Shown here piece after piece: positions 17,319 to 26,118 of a stretch of DNA of 64,000 nt. Origin of the DNA: Alphaproteobacteria bacterium (GTDB lineage: Bacteria; Pseudomonadota; Alphaproteobacteria; Rhizobiales; Rhizobiaceae); the NCBI GenBank assembly GCA_018823835.1, contig JAHJHT010000008.1:308668-372667 (forward strand). The letters run 5' to 3'. The number at the start of each line of letters is the position of its first letter. The first letter of the stretch is position 1. The position numbers were made by a program, and so were the translations under genes. The notes beneath the pieces were generated by a model. It did not search any database and was not told where the DNA came from. It saw nothing but the letters and a program-made list of their open reading frames with translations.

Positions 17319-18305
17319 ATGGGCGGCAACGCTTGGACTATCCTGCGGTCATTGAACCAGGAGCGAATCGTCCTTGTCGTAGCCGTGCTGATCTTCGGCG
17401 CCGCCGTCATTGCCTTGCCGGGATTCTTTACCTCCGCAAACCTGATCTCCATAGTCCGTTCCATTTCGGTGCTCGGAATCCTTGCGCTCGGCATGTCGGT
17501 CGTCATCATCGGGCGCGGCATCGACCTGTCGATGGTTGCCGTGATGGCCATGTCGATCGCCTGGTACCTGCAGCTTCTTGGCGACGGCATGACGGAACAC
17601 TCGGCGCTTCTGCTCGTGCTCGGCGGCGTTTTGGCCATCGGGCTCCTCAACGGCATTCTCGTCGCCTATGCCGAGGTTCCGGCCATTTTCGTCACCCTGG
17701 CCAGCGGCTCCTTCGTCTTCGGCTATGTCCGCTCGCAGCTGATCACCTCCGACGCGGTGCCAGTCCCCACCGGCCACTGGGTTGAACTGCTTGGCGGCCT
17801 GCGCCTGGCCGGCATACCGGTCGAGGTCTACCTGTTCGCGGTCCTGTCCGGCGCGGTGTTCCTCTTCCTGCGCTTCACCAAATGGGGCCGCTACGTCTAT
17901 TACGCCGGCGACAACCCGGTAGCGGCGCGCAACATCGGCATTCCGGTGCGGCCCATGCTGGTGCTGCGCTACGTGCTGTCGGCGCTGATCGCCTTCGCCG
18001 CAGGCCTGCTGACCGCGGCCAGCCTGCACTCGATCAACACCCGGATCGTCAACTCCACCTTGCTCTACGACATCGTGCTTGTCGCCGTGATCGGCGGCAT
18101 CGGCCTGGCGGGCGGCAAGGGCGGCGTGCGCAACGTGCTGGTGGGGGCCGCGCTGATCGGCATCATGCTGAACGCGATGACCATCATCGATATCTCGCTG
18201 CTCTACCAGAACCTCATCAAGTCGACGATCCTGCTGTTTGCGATCATCATCGACGGCTTGCTCAATCCACGCGACGAACAGACGGCTCAGCAGGGGGACA
18301 TCTGA
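17319..18305 (+). CDS. sugar ABC transporter permease (RbsC/AraH family)
   Basis: A 328-residue membrane protein of the carbohydrate-uptake-2 (CUT2) permease family. The start at MGGNAW is chosen for its AAAAGAGG ribosome-binding site. The family stretch GIDLSMVAVMAM and the C-terminal GGIGLAGGKGGVRNVLVGA are visible, with about eight to ten membrane helices. It should pair with the second permease (fused to a beta-propeller) encoded downstream and with the double ATPase at 22603. An ATCTGCAT direct repeat (17178 and 17206) lies at the end of the LysR gene and in the leader. Confidence 0.92.
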   Translation: MGGNAWTILRSLNQERIVLVVAVLIFGAAVIALPGFFTSANLISIVRSISVLGILALGMSVVIIGRGIDLSMVAVMAMSIAWYLQLLGDGMTEHSALLLVLGGVLAIGLLNGILVAYAEVPAIFVTLASGSFVFGYVRSQLITSDAVPVPTGHWVELLGGLRLAGIPVEVYLFAVLSGAVFLFLRFTKWGRYVYYAGDNPVAARNIGIPVRPMLVLRYVLSALIAFAAGLLTAASLHSINTRIVNSTLLYDIVLVAVIGGIGLAGGKGGVRNVLVGAALIGIMLNAMTIIDISLLYQNLIKSTILLFAIIIDGLLNPRDEQTAQQGDI

Positions 18306-18353
18306 ACCGGCACACGGCCGGAAAAGCAGATCAACAGGGAAAAGGACAAGATC

Positions 18354-19373
18354 ATGAAGACACTCAAGACACTACTAGCAGCGGCCCTCGTGTCGGTTGC
18401 CTCCTTCGCGGCACTGCCGGCCTCGGCGCAGGATCCGTCGCCGGCCATGTATGCCGAGGCGCTCGCCGGCAAGCGCGTCATGCTGGTGCCGATGGCGATG
18501 GGCTTCGACCTGGCGCAGGGCTGGGCCGCGATCCTGAAGCACGAGGTCGACGCCTTCGGCGGCGTGTTCGAGACGCGAGACCCGAACTGGAGCGTCGAGG
18601 CCGGGGCACAGGCCATCACCGAAGCCATCGCCTCCGACCAGAAGCCGGACGTCCTGATCGTCATGTCGCCCGACCTCAACTCCTATTCCAAGCTGATGAA
18701 GCGGGCCCAGGACGCCGGCATCTACGTGCTCCTGATCGACAACCCGGCCAACTTCAAGGCGGACGCCTTTATCGGCAGTGACTGGACGCAGCTCGGTCGT
18801 CTGGAGGCAGAGGCCGTGGTCAAGGGTTGCGGCGAAGGCTCGTCGAAGAAGATCGGACTGGTGCAGGGCGACCAGGTCAACGCCACGAGCCTCTACCAGT
18901 ATGCCGGCATCATGGAAGTGCTGGACAAGACTCCGGGGTTCGAAGTGGTTGCCAAGCCCGACTCCAACTGGGATGCGACGACGTCGCGCAATGTCACCGC
19001 GACCATGCTCCAGCAGAATCCGGACATCTGCGGCATCATCGACTTCTGGGACGGCGACGCGACCGGTGCCGCTGCCGCCATCCGCGACGCAGGCAAGCAG
19101 GACCAGGTCTTTCTCGTCACCACCGGTGGCGGCGAAAAGGCGGCCGATTGCGACATGATCGAGAACGGCACCTACGGCGCCGTGGTCATGACTGAGCTGG
19201 CCCAGGAGAGCTACAACATGGTCACGATCATCAAGTACCTGTTGCAGAGCGGCCAGCCGGCCGGCACCTCGTCGCCTTTCATCTACACGCTGCTCAAGGC
19301 CACCACCAAGGCCGACCTGAAGCCCGACAGCTGCTGGGACCTCAAGGCGCTCCAGGCCATGGCGGGGGAATGA
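18354..19373 (+). CDS. sugar ABC transporter substrate-binding protein (periplasmic binding protein 4 fold)
   Basis: A 339-residue exported binding protein with a Sec signal peptide (KTLKTLLAAALVSVASFAAL, cleavage after ASA). The mature part has the two-lobed ribose-binding-type fold, with an early VMLVPMAMGFDLAQGW segment and a hinge-region VLLIDNPANF. It captures a carbohydrate-like ligand for the two CUT2 permeases around it. The presence of lactonase-like propellers in the operon suggests a lactone, aldonate or related ligand, but that is inference. A 9-bp GC stem-loop begins 25 bases after its stop codon. Confidence 0.92.
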   Translation: MKTLKTLLAAALVSVASFAALPASAQDPSPAMYAEALAGKRVMLVPMAMGFDLAQGWAAILKHEVDAFGGVFETRDPNWSVEAGAQAITEAIASDQKPDVLIVMSPDLNSYSKLMKRAQDAGIYVLLIDNPANFKADAFIGSDWTQLGRLEAEAVVKGCGEGSSKKIGLVQGDQVNATSLYQYAGIMEVLDKTPGFEVVAKPDSNWDATTSRNVTATMLQQNPDICGIIDFWDGDATGAAAAIRDAGKQDQVFLVTTGGGEKAADCDMIENGTYGAVVMTELAQESYNMVTIIKYLLQSGQPAGTSSPFIYTLLKATTKADLKPDSCWDLKALQAMAGE

Positions 19374-19398
19374 CCGCAGGCACCTGACCCTCAACAAG

Positions 19399-19421
19399 GG
19401 CGGCCGCGCGCTGCGGCCGCC
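19399..19421 (+). promoter_or_regulatory. intercistronic stem-loop after sugar-binding-protein gene
   Basis: A perfect 9-bp stem, GGCGGCCGC / GCGGCCGCC, with a GCGCT loop, between the binding-protein gene and the permease/propeller fusion. There is no T-run, so it more likely shields the upstream mRNA from 3' decay or slows read-through than ends the transcript. Confidence 0.65.
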
Positions 19422-19448
19422 TCCCTTACTCAGTATCATGGATGCCCG

Positions 19449-21572
19449 ATGACCTTTCGCGAACGGCTACAGGCCTGGCGCTACAATTTCGTTCCCGATC
19501 ACGTCATTGGCGAAATCCTGAGCAAGCGCTGGACAGACAACGCGATCCCCTTCATCGCGCTGGTCGTCACCGTCGCCACTTTCGGCAGCCTGATCCCGGG
19601 ATTCTTCAAGCTTTATTCGCTGCAGGAATCCACCCGGCAACTCGGCGAGTTCAGCCTCGTCGTCATCGGCCTCACCGTCGTCATGCTGGGCGGCGGCATT
19701 GACCTCGCCGTCGGCTCGATCTTCGCGCTATCGGCCTTCGCCGCCGTCTCGACCTTCTTCATCCTCGAGCAGCCGGTCTGGGTTGCCCTTGCCGCTTCGC
19801 TCGGAACCGGCCTCATCTGCGGCGCGATCAACGGCTACCTGATCGGATTTCTGCGGCTCAGGGCCTTCATCACCACGCTGGTGACCTTCATCATCGGCCG
19901 CGCGCTCTACGACATCCTCGTGGTCGCCTACGGCTCCCAAATCCAGATGTCGATGGCGTCGTCCGACACTTGGGACTTCATCGGCGACGGCACCGTGCTT
20001 GGCCTGTCCGTCCCGGTCCTGTCTGCTCTAATCCTGGCGGTCATCGTCCATATCGCGCTGACCCGCTCACGTCCCGGCTGGCACGTGCTGGCGGTGGGCG
20101 GCTCCCGCCGCTCGGCGCACAATGCCGGCATCAGGGTGCGCCAGACCGTCTTTCTGACCTACGTGTTTTCCGGCCTCTGTGCGGCCGCGGCGGGCTTCCT
20201 GATCGCCACGCGACTGAGCGGCGCCGGTCCCGGCACGGGGCTGGGGCTCGAGATTCTCGCGCTCACCGCTGCCGTCGTCGGCGGCAACAGCCTCGGCGGC
20301 GGGCGCGGCTCGGTGGTCAAGGGCTTGATGGGCGCGGTGATCGTGCTGGTCATGACCAACGGCCTGATCCGGCTCGGCTACGGCACCGGCACCAATCAGA
20401 TGGTGCTCGGCATCCTGCTCGCCGTCGCCGTCACCATCGACATCCGCTGGCTGAAGAACCGCCACAAGGTGCTGAACGAGGTCTATGTCGCGCCGGTCTA
20501 TCTGCGCATGGGCGAGACGCAGTCTGCTGTGCCGGGCTCCGGCACGCCGTTCGAACTCAACAACCGCCTGTCAGCCGCCGATCCGATCGGGCTGGGAGAA
20601 CTCGAAGGGCCCGAGGACGTCATTCTCGACCGCGAGGACAACCTCTATTGCGGCACCCGCCATGGCGAGATCGTGCGCTTCTTCGCACCTGACTACAGCC
20701 GCTCGGAAGTGTTCGCCCATATTGGCGGCTTCCCGCTCGGTCTCGCCTTCGACAAGAGCGGCAACCTGCTGTCCTGCGTCGGCGCCATGGGCCTCTACTC
20801 GATCTCGCCGCAGCGCGAGGTGCGCAAGCTCTCGGCCGAAACGCGGCGCACCTTCACCTCGGTGGTCGACGACGCAGTGCTGCGCGATCCCAACGATCTC
20901 GACATCGCCCCGGACGGCAAGGTCTATTTCACCGATTCCACCAAGCGCTACGACGCCTATGACTGGGCGCTCGATTCGATCGAGAACCGCGCCACCGGCC
21001 GCCTGCTCGTCTACGATCCGAAGGACGGCAGCACCCGCACCCTGCTCGACGGCTACCGGTACACCAACGGCGTTTGCATGGCGCATGACAACAAGTCGCT
21101 GTTCTTCTGCGAAAGCTGGGCCTGCCGCATCCACCGCTACTGGCTCGAGGGCCCGAAAGCCGGCACGGCCGAATGCGTCATCCGTGACATGCCGGGTTAC
21201 CCCGACAATGTGAACCGCGCCTCCGACGGCTCCTACTGGATGGCGTGGCTCGGCATGCGCACGCCTTCATTCGACCTGTCGCTGCGCCATCCCGGCATGC
21301 GCAAGCGCATGGCGCGCCGGCTGCCGCAGGACGACTGGCTGTTCCCCAACATCAATACCGGCGGCGTGGTCAAGTTCACCGAGGCCGGCGAGATCGTCGC
21401 CACGCTCGGCGACCTTTCCGGCCAGGCGCATCCGAGCGTCACCTCGATGCGCGAGCACAAGGGCTATCTCTACATCGGCGGCATCCTCAACAACCGCGTC
21501 GGCCGCTACAGGATCGAGGGCGCCGACACCGGCTGGACCGGCAATGACTCGTATTGGGGAGTGCGGTCATGA
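19449..21572 (+). CDS. fused CUT2 ABC permease and SMP-30/strictosidine-synthase-like beta-propeller
   Basis: A 707-residue two-domain protein. Residues about 1-345 form a complete CUT2 permease (GGGIDLAVGSIFALSAF; VVGGNSLGGGRGSVVKG), ending in a charged linker. Residues about 370-707 are a six-bladed propeller of the SMP-30/gluconolactonase/strictosidine-synthase-like type. Metal-site candidates are conserved: Glu in GPEDVILD, Asn/Asp in DPNDLDIAPDG, Asn in YTNGVCM and Asp/Asn in GYPDNVNR. No stop or frame break separates the halves. CUT2 permeases end on the cytoplasmic side, so the propeller should face the cytosol and could hydrolyse an incoming lactone. Its stop overlaps the next gene's start (ATGA). 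Confidence 0.92.
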   Translation: MTFRERLQAWRYNFVPDHVIGEILSKRWTDNAIPFIALVVTVATFGSLIPGFFKLYSLQESTRQLGEFSLVVIGLTVVMLGGGIDLAVGSIFALSAFAAVSTFFILEQPVWVALAASLGTGLICGAINGYLIGFLRLRAFITTLVTFIIGRALYDILVVAYGSQIQMSMASSDTWDFIGDGTVLGLSVPVLSALILAVIVHIALTRSRPGWHVLAVGGSRRSAHNAGIRVRQTVFLTYVFSGLCAAAAGFLIATRLSGAGPGTGLGLEILALTAAVVGGNSLGGGRGSVVKGLMGAVIVLVMTNGLIRLGYGTGTNQMVLGILLAVAVTIDIRWLKNRHKVLNEVYVAPVYLRMGETQSAVPGSGTPFELNNRLSAADPIGLGELEGPEDVILDREDNLYCGTRHGEIVRFFAPDYSRSEVFAHIGGFPLGLAFDKSGNLLSCVGAMGLYSISPQREVRKLSAETRRTFTSVVDDAVLRDPNDLDIAPDGKVYFTDSTKRYDAYDWALDSIENRATGRLLVYDPKDGSTRTLLDGYRYTNGVCMAHDNKSLFFCESWACRIHRYWLEGPKAGTAECVIRDMPGYPDNVNRASDGSYWMAWLGMRTPSFDLSLRHPGMRKRMARRLPQDDWLFPNINTGGVVKFTEAGEIVATLGDLSGQAHPSVTSMREHKGYLYIGGILNNRVGRYRIEGADTGWTGNDSYWGVRS

Positions 21573-22602
21573 TCCTCGACCCAATCCTCGACATCTTCCG
21601 CGGCCGCGCGATCACCATTCCGCCGCCCGACGGCGCGTTCCATCCCAACACCGCGCTCGACGATGCGAAGGCGTTTGCCGAGTTGCCGGATGCCGACAAT
21701 CTGTGCCGGGCAGGGGACCGGCTCCTCGCCTCGAGCAATGACGGGCTCTATGCCCTGTCGGACGAGCGGGCACCCGACCGGATCGAGACCTTTCCGGCCG
21801 CGATCACCGCTCTCGCGGCAAGTGCGGACGGCACGCTGGCGGTTGCGCTCGACGACGGCACGCTGACGGAGGCCGGCGCAACTGTAGAACTCCCTTCCGG
21901 CGTTGGCTGCATTACGGCTCTCGCCTACGCGCCCGACGGCTCGCTGTGGCTGGCCAACGGATCGGATCGCCACTCGGTCTCGGGCTGGGTCGCCGACCTG
22001 ATGGAGAAGAACGCCGCGGGCTCCGTCTGGCGGCGTGCGCCGGGCGGCAGTTTAACCCGGGTCGCGGACGGCCTCGAATGGCCATACGGCCTGCTGCCAG
22101 ACGGCGACGGCGCCGTCGTTGCGGAGAGTTGGCGGCACCGGCTGGTGCGTGTCGGCACCAACGGCGTCCGGCCTGTTCTCGAGCACCTGCCGGGCTATCC
22201 GGCGAGGCTGTCTCCGGCGGCGGGCGGCGGCGCCTGGCTTGCCATCTTCGCGCCGCGCAACCGCCTGATAGAATTCGTGCTGCAGGAAAAGCACTATCGC
22301 CACGACATGATGGCGAGCGTGCCGCGCGAGTTTTGGATCGCCCCGGCGCTTTCGTCGGGCAACAGCTTTCTCGAACCGCTGCAATGCGGCGCAATCCGCT
22401 CTATGGGCGTGCACAAGGCCTGGTCGCCCAGCCGCTCGGGCGGCTTCGTCGTGCGGCTCGATGCCGACCTCGTGCCGCGATCCAGCCTGCACAGCCGCGC
22501 AAACGGCCATCGCCACGGCACGACCTCCGTCATCGAGTCGGGCGGGCGTCTGCTCGTTGCGTCCCGGGGAGGCAATTGCGTTCTGGCCGGGGAGGCACTG
22601 TG

Positions 22603-22603
<1 letters not shown>
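21569..22603 (+). CDS. stand-alone strictosidine-synthase-like beta-propeller protein, metal site degenerate
   Basis: A 344-residue protein with SMP-30/strictosidine-synthase-like blade motifs (LAYAPDGSLWLA; GLEWPYGLLPDGDGAVVAES) and no signal peptide. Aligned by eye with the propeller of the preceding fusion, the usual Asn in YTNG is replaced (WPYG), and the GYPDNVNR metal loop reads GYPARLSP. It therefore probably lacks the catalytic metal and may bind rather than cleave the ligand, or act as partner or regulator of the fused propeller. It starts inside the stop of the upstream gene and ends inside the start of the ATPase gene, so it is translationally locked between transporter subunits. 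Confidence 0.8.
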
Positions 22604-24099
<1,496 letters not shown>

Positions 24100-24155
24100 G
24101 GCGCGGCAGGCCGGCCGGGACAAAACCCGGTCTATGCAGGAAACGGGAGGACGCC

Positions 24156-24566
24156 ATGGCGACCGTAAGACTTCTGAGCGACAGCGAGGCCGAGGCCATT
24201 CCCGCGGTGAAGGCGGTGTTCGACGACATAAGGGCGACGCGCAAGAGCGATTTCGTCAACAATTTCTGGCGCGGGCTGGCCAATGACCCGGTGACGCTGA
24301 AACGGACCTGGGAAAGCCTCAAGCAGGTGATGACCGGCGAGACCGCCCTGCCGCCCGTGGTGCAGGAGATGATCTATATCGCCGTTTCCACCGCCAATGG
24401 CTGCAGCTACTGCATCCATTCGCACACCGCCGCGGCGAAGGCCAAGGGCATGACCGAGGCTGAGCACGCCGAGCTTCTGGCGGTGATCGGGCTCGCCGCG
24501 CAGACAAACCACCTGGTCACCGCGATGCAGCTTCCCGTCGATCCGGCTTTCCTCGTCGAGAGCTGA
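24156..24566 (+). CDS. carboxymuconolactone decarboxylase / AhpD-like protein
   Basis: A 136-residue all-helical protein of the AhpD/CMD family with the redox CxxC and downstream histidine (NGCSYCIHSHTAAA). Members are alkylhydroperoxidase reductants or lactone-acting enzymes. The start ATG follows a GGGAGG ribosome-binding site. It closes the plus-strand sugar-transport operon, 56 bp after the ATPase gene. With two lactonase-type propellers in the operon, a lactone decarboxylase/isomerase role is conceivable, but the CxxC favours peroxidase-type chemistry. Confidence 0.85.
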   Translation: MATVRLLSDSEAEAIPAVKAVFDDIRATRKSDFVNNFWRGLANDPVTLKRTWESLKQVMTGETALPPVVQEMIYIAVSTANGCSYCIHSHTAAAKAKGMTEAEHAELLAVIGLAAQTNHLVTAMQLPVDPAFLVES

Positions 24567-24669
24567 AGCCAGCGCATCCACGGCGCCGCAGGGCTGACCC
24601 TGAGGCCGCATTCTTGTGTAGTGAGGTCGCAAGAGCGGACATCCGATTCGGAGGGCTATGGCCCTGGGC

Positions 24670-24693
24670 CTTGATTGGCCGGGCTTGATTGGC
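24670..24693. repeat. tandem CTTGATTGGC direct repeat upstream of molybdenum hydroxylase operon
   Basis: Two exact copies of CTTGATTGGC begin at 24670 and 24684, a 14-bp period, about 90-110 bp upstream of the first hydroxylase gene in a 215-bp gap. Same-face direct repeats in a promoter region are typical of activator binding; the binder is unknown. Confidence 0.4.
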
Positions 24694-24781
24694 TGGAACA
24701 AATTCTCGAAACCGGGATGGCGGTCCTGCAGGGACGATCTATAACGGGCTTATGGAATTTTGTGATTATCGAGGGGACAAG

Positions 24782-25642
24782 ATGCGCTACGAGCGTCCGC
24801 ATTCAATGGAAGAGGCCGTGGGTCTGTTGACCGGTTCGACCGGCACGACCGCCATTCTCGCTGGAGGCAGCGACCTCCTTGTGAGAATGAAGGGCGGCTT
24901 CACCGAGCCCGACCTGATCGTCGACATCAAGTCGATCGACGGGCTGTGCGATATCAGGCAGACCGCAGAAGGCTTCAGCATCGGCGCGGCAGTGCCCTGC
25001 GCCCTGCTGGGGGAGAATGAGGCCCTGAAGCGGGAATGGCCGGGCGTGGTCGAAGCCGCCAATCTGATCGGCTCGAAGCAGGTGCAGGGGCGCTGCACCA
25101 TCGTCGGCAATCTGTGCAACGCATCACCGGCGGCCGACAGCGTGCCGGCTCTCGTGGCCGCGGGCGCCAGGGCGTCGATTGTCGGACCGGCCGGCAGGCG
25201 CACCATTGCGGTGGAGGCCGTGCCGACGGCACCAGGCAAGACGTCGCTCGCCAAGGGCGAGATCATCGATGCGATCCTGCTCGACAAGCGCCCGGCGCGT
25301 TCGGCCGACGCCTATCTTCGCTTCATTCCCCGCACGGAGATGGATATCGCCGTGGTCAGCGCCGGCGTGTGCCTGACGATCGACGCGTCAGGCACAGTCA
25401 CATCTGCCCGCGTGGCGCTTGGCGCCGTGGCGCCGACGGTGATTCTTGTTGAAGAAGCCGCGCGGATCCTTGTCGGCACGAAGGCGGATGCAGCCACGCT
25501 GCAGAAGCTGGAAGAGGCCTGTTCCGCAGCCAGCCGTCCGATCGACGACAAGCGCGGTACAGTTGCATTCAGAAAACAGGTTGCCGGCGTGATGGCCAGG
25601 CGAGCCGCCACCATCGCCTATGCGCGTGCAGGAGACAGATAA
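24782..25642 (+). CDS. molybdenum hydroxylase FAD-binding subunit (CoxM/XdhB family)
   Basis: A 286-residue FAD subunit of the xanthine-dehydrogenase/CO-dehydrogenase superfamily. It shows the FAD-binding segments LAGGSDLLVRMK and TIVGNLCNASPAADS. The start at MRYERP is chosen for the GAGGGGA site 5 bases upstream; an upstream in-frame ATG at 24752 is less well placed. It passes electrons from the iron-sulfur subunit to an acceptor. Its stop overlaps the first base of the 2Fe-2S subunit gene. Confidence 0.92.
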   Translation: MRYERPHSMEEAVGLLTGSTGTTAILAGGSDLLVRMKGGFTEPDLIVDIKSIDGLCDIRQTAEGFSIGAAVPCALLGENEALKREWPGVVEAANLIGSKQVQGRCTIVGNLCNASPAADSVPALVAAGARASIVGPAGRRTIAVEAVPTAPGKTSLAKGEIIDAILLDKRPARSADAYLRFIPRTEMDIAVVSAGVCLTIDASGTVTSARVALGAVAPTVILVEEAARILVGTKADAATLQKLEEACSAASRPIDDKRGTVAFRKQVAGVMARRAATIAYARAGDR

Positions 25643-26118
25643 TGGCTGGAGTTGCAGTCTCAACCACGATCAACGGCGATGACGTCGAGTTCCTTTGCCA
25701 GCCTGACGAGACGCTGCTCGATGTGCTGCGCGACCGCCTGGGGCTCACGGGAGCCAAAGAGGGCTGCGGCACCGGCGACTGCGGCGCCTGCAGCATCATC
25801 CTCGACGACAGGCTGGTCTGCTCTTGCCTCGTGCTTGGGGCCGAGGCGCAGGGCCGGCGGGTCGAAACCATCGAGGGCATGGCGCAGGGCGACAAGCTGC
25901 ATCCGTTGCAGCAGAAGTTCCTCGAACACGCGGCTCTGCAATGCGGAATCTGCACACCTGGGTTCCTGATCGCGGCAAAGGACCTGCTGGCCAAGAACCC
26001 TGATCCCACCGAGGAAGAAATACGCTTCGGCCTCGCCGGGAATCTCTGCCGCTGTACCGGCTATGACAAGATCGTGCGTGCCGTCCAGGACGCTGCAAGC
26101 GTGATGAAGGGAGCATGA
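25642..26118 (+). CDS. molybdenum hydroxylase 2Fe-2S subunit (CoxS/XdhA family)
   Basis: A 158-residue small subunit with two [2Fe-2S] clusters: the plant-ferredoxin type (GCGTGDCGACSIILDD, then VCSCLV) and the C-terminal helical type (CGICTPG and GNLCRCTGY). It relays electrons between the molybdopterin and FAD subunits. It overlaps both neighbours by a few bases, as is normal for a heterotrimeric enzyme needing equal subunit amounts. Confidence 0.95.
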   Translation: MAGVAVSTTINGDDVEFLCQPDETLLDVLRDRLGLTGAKEGCGTGDCGACSIILDDRLVCSCLVLGAEAQGRRVETIEGMAQGDKLHPLQQKFLEHAALQCGICTPGFLIAAKDLLAKNPDPTEEEIRFGLAGNLCRCTGYDKIVRAVQDAASVMKGA

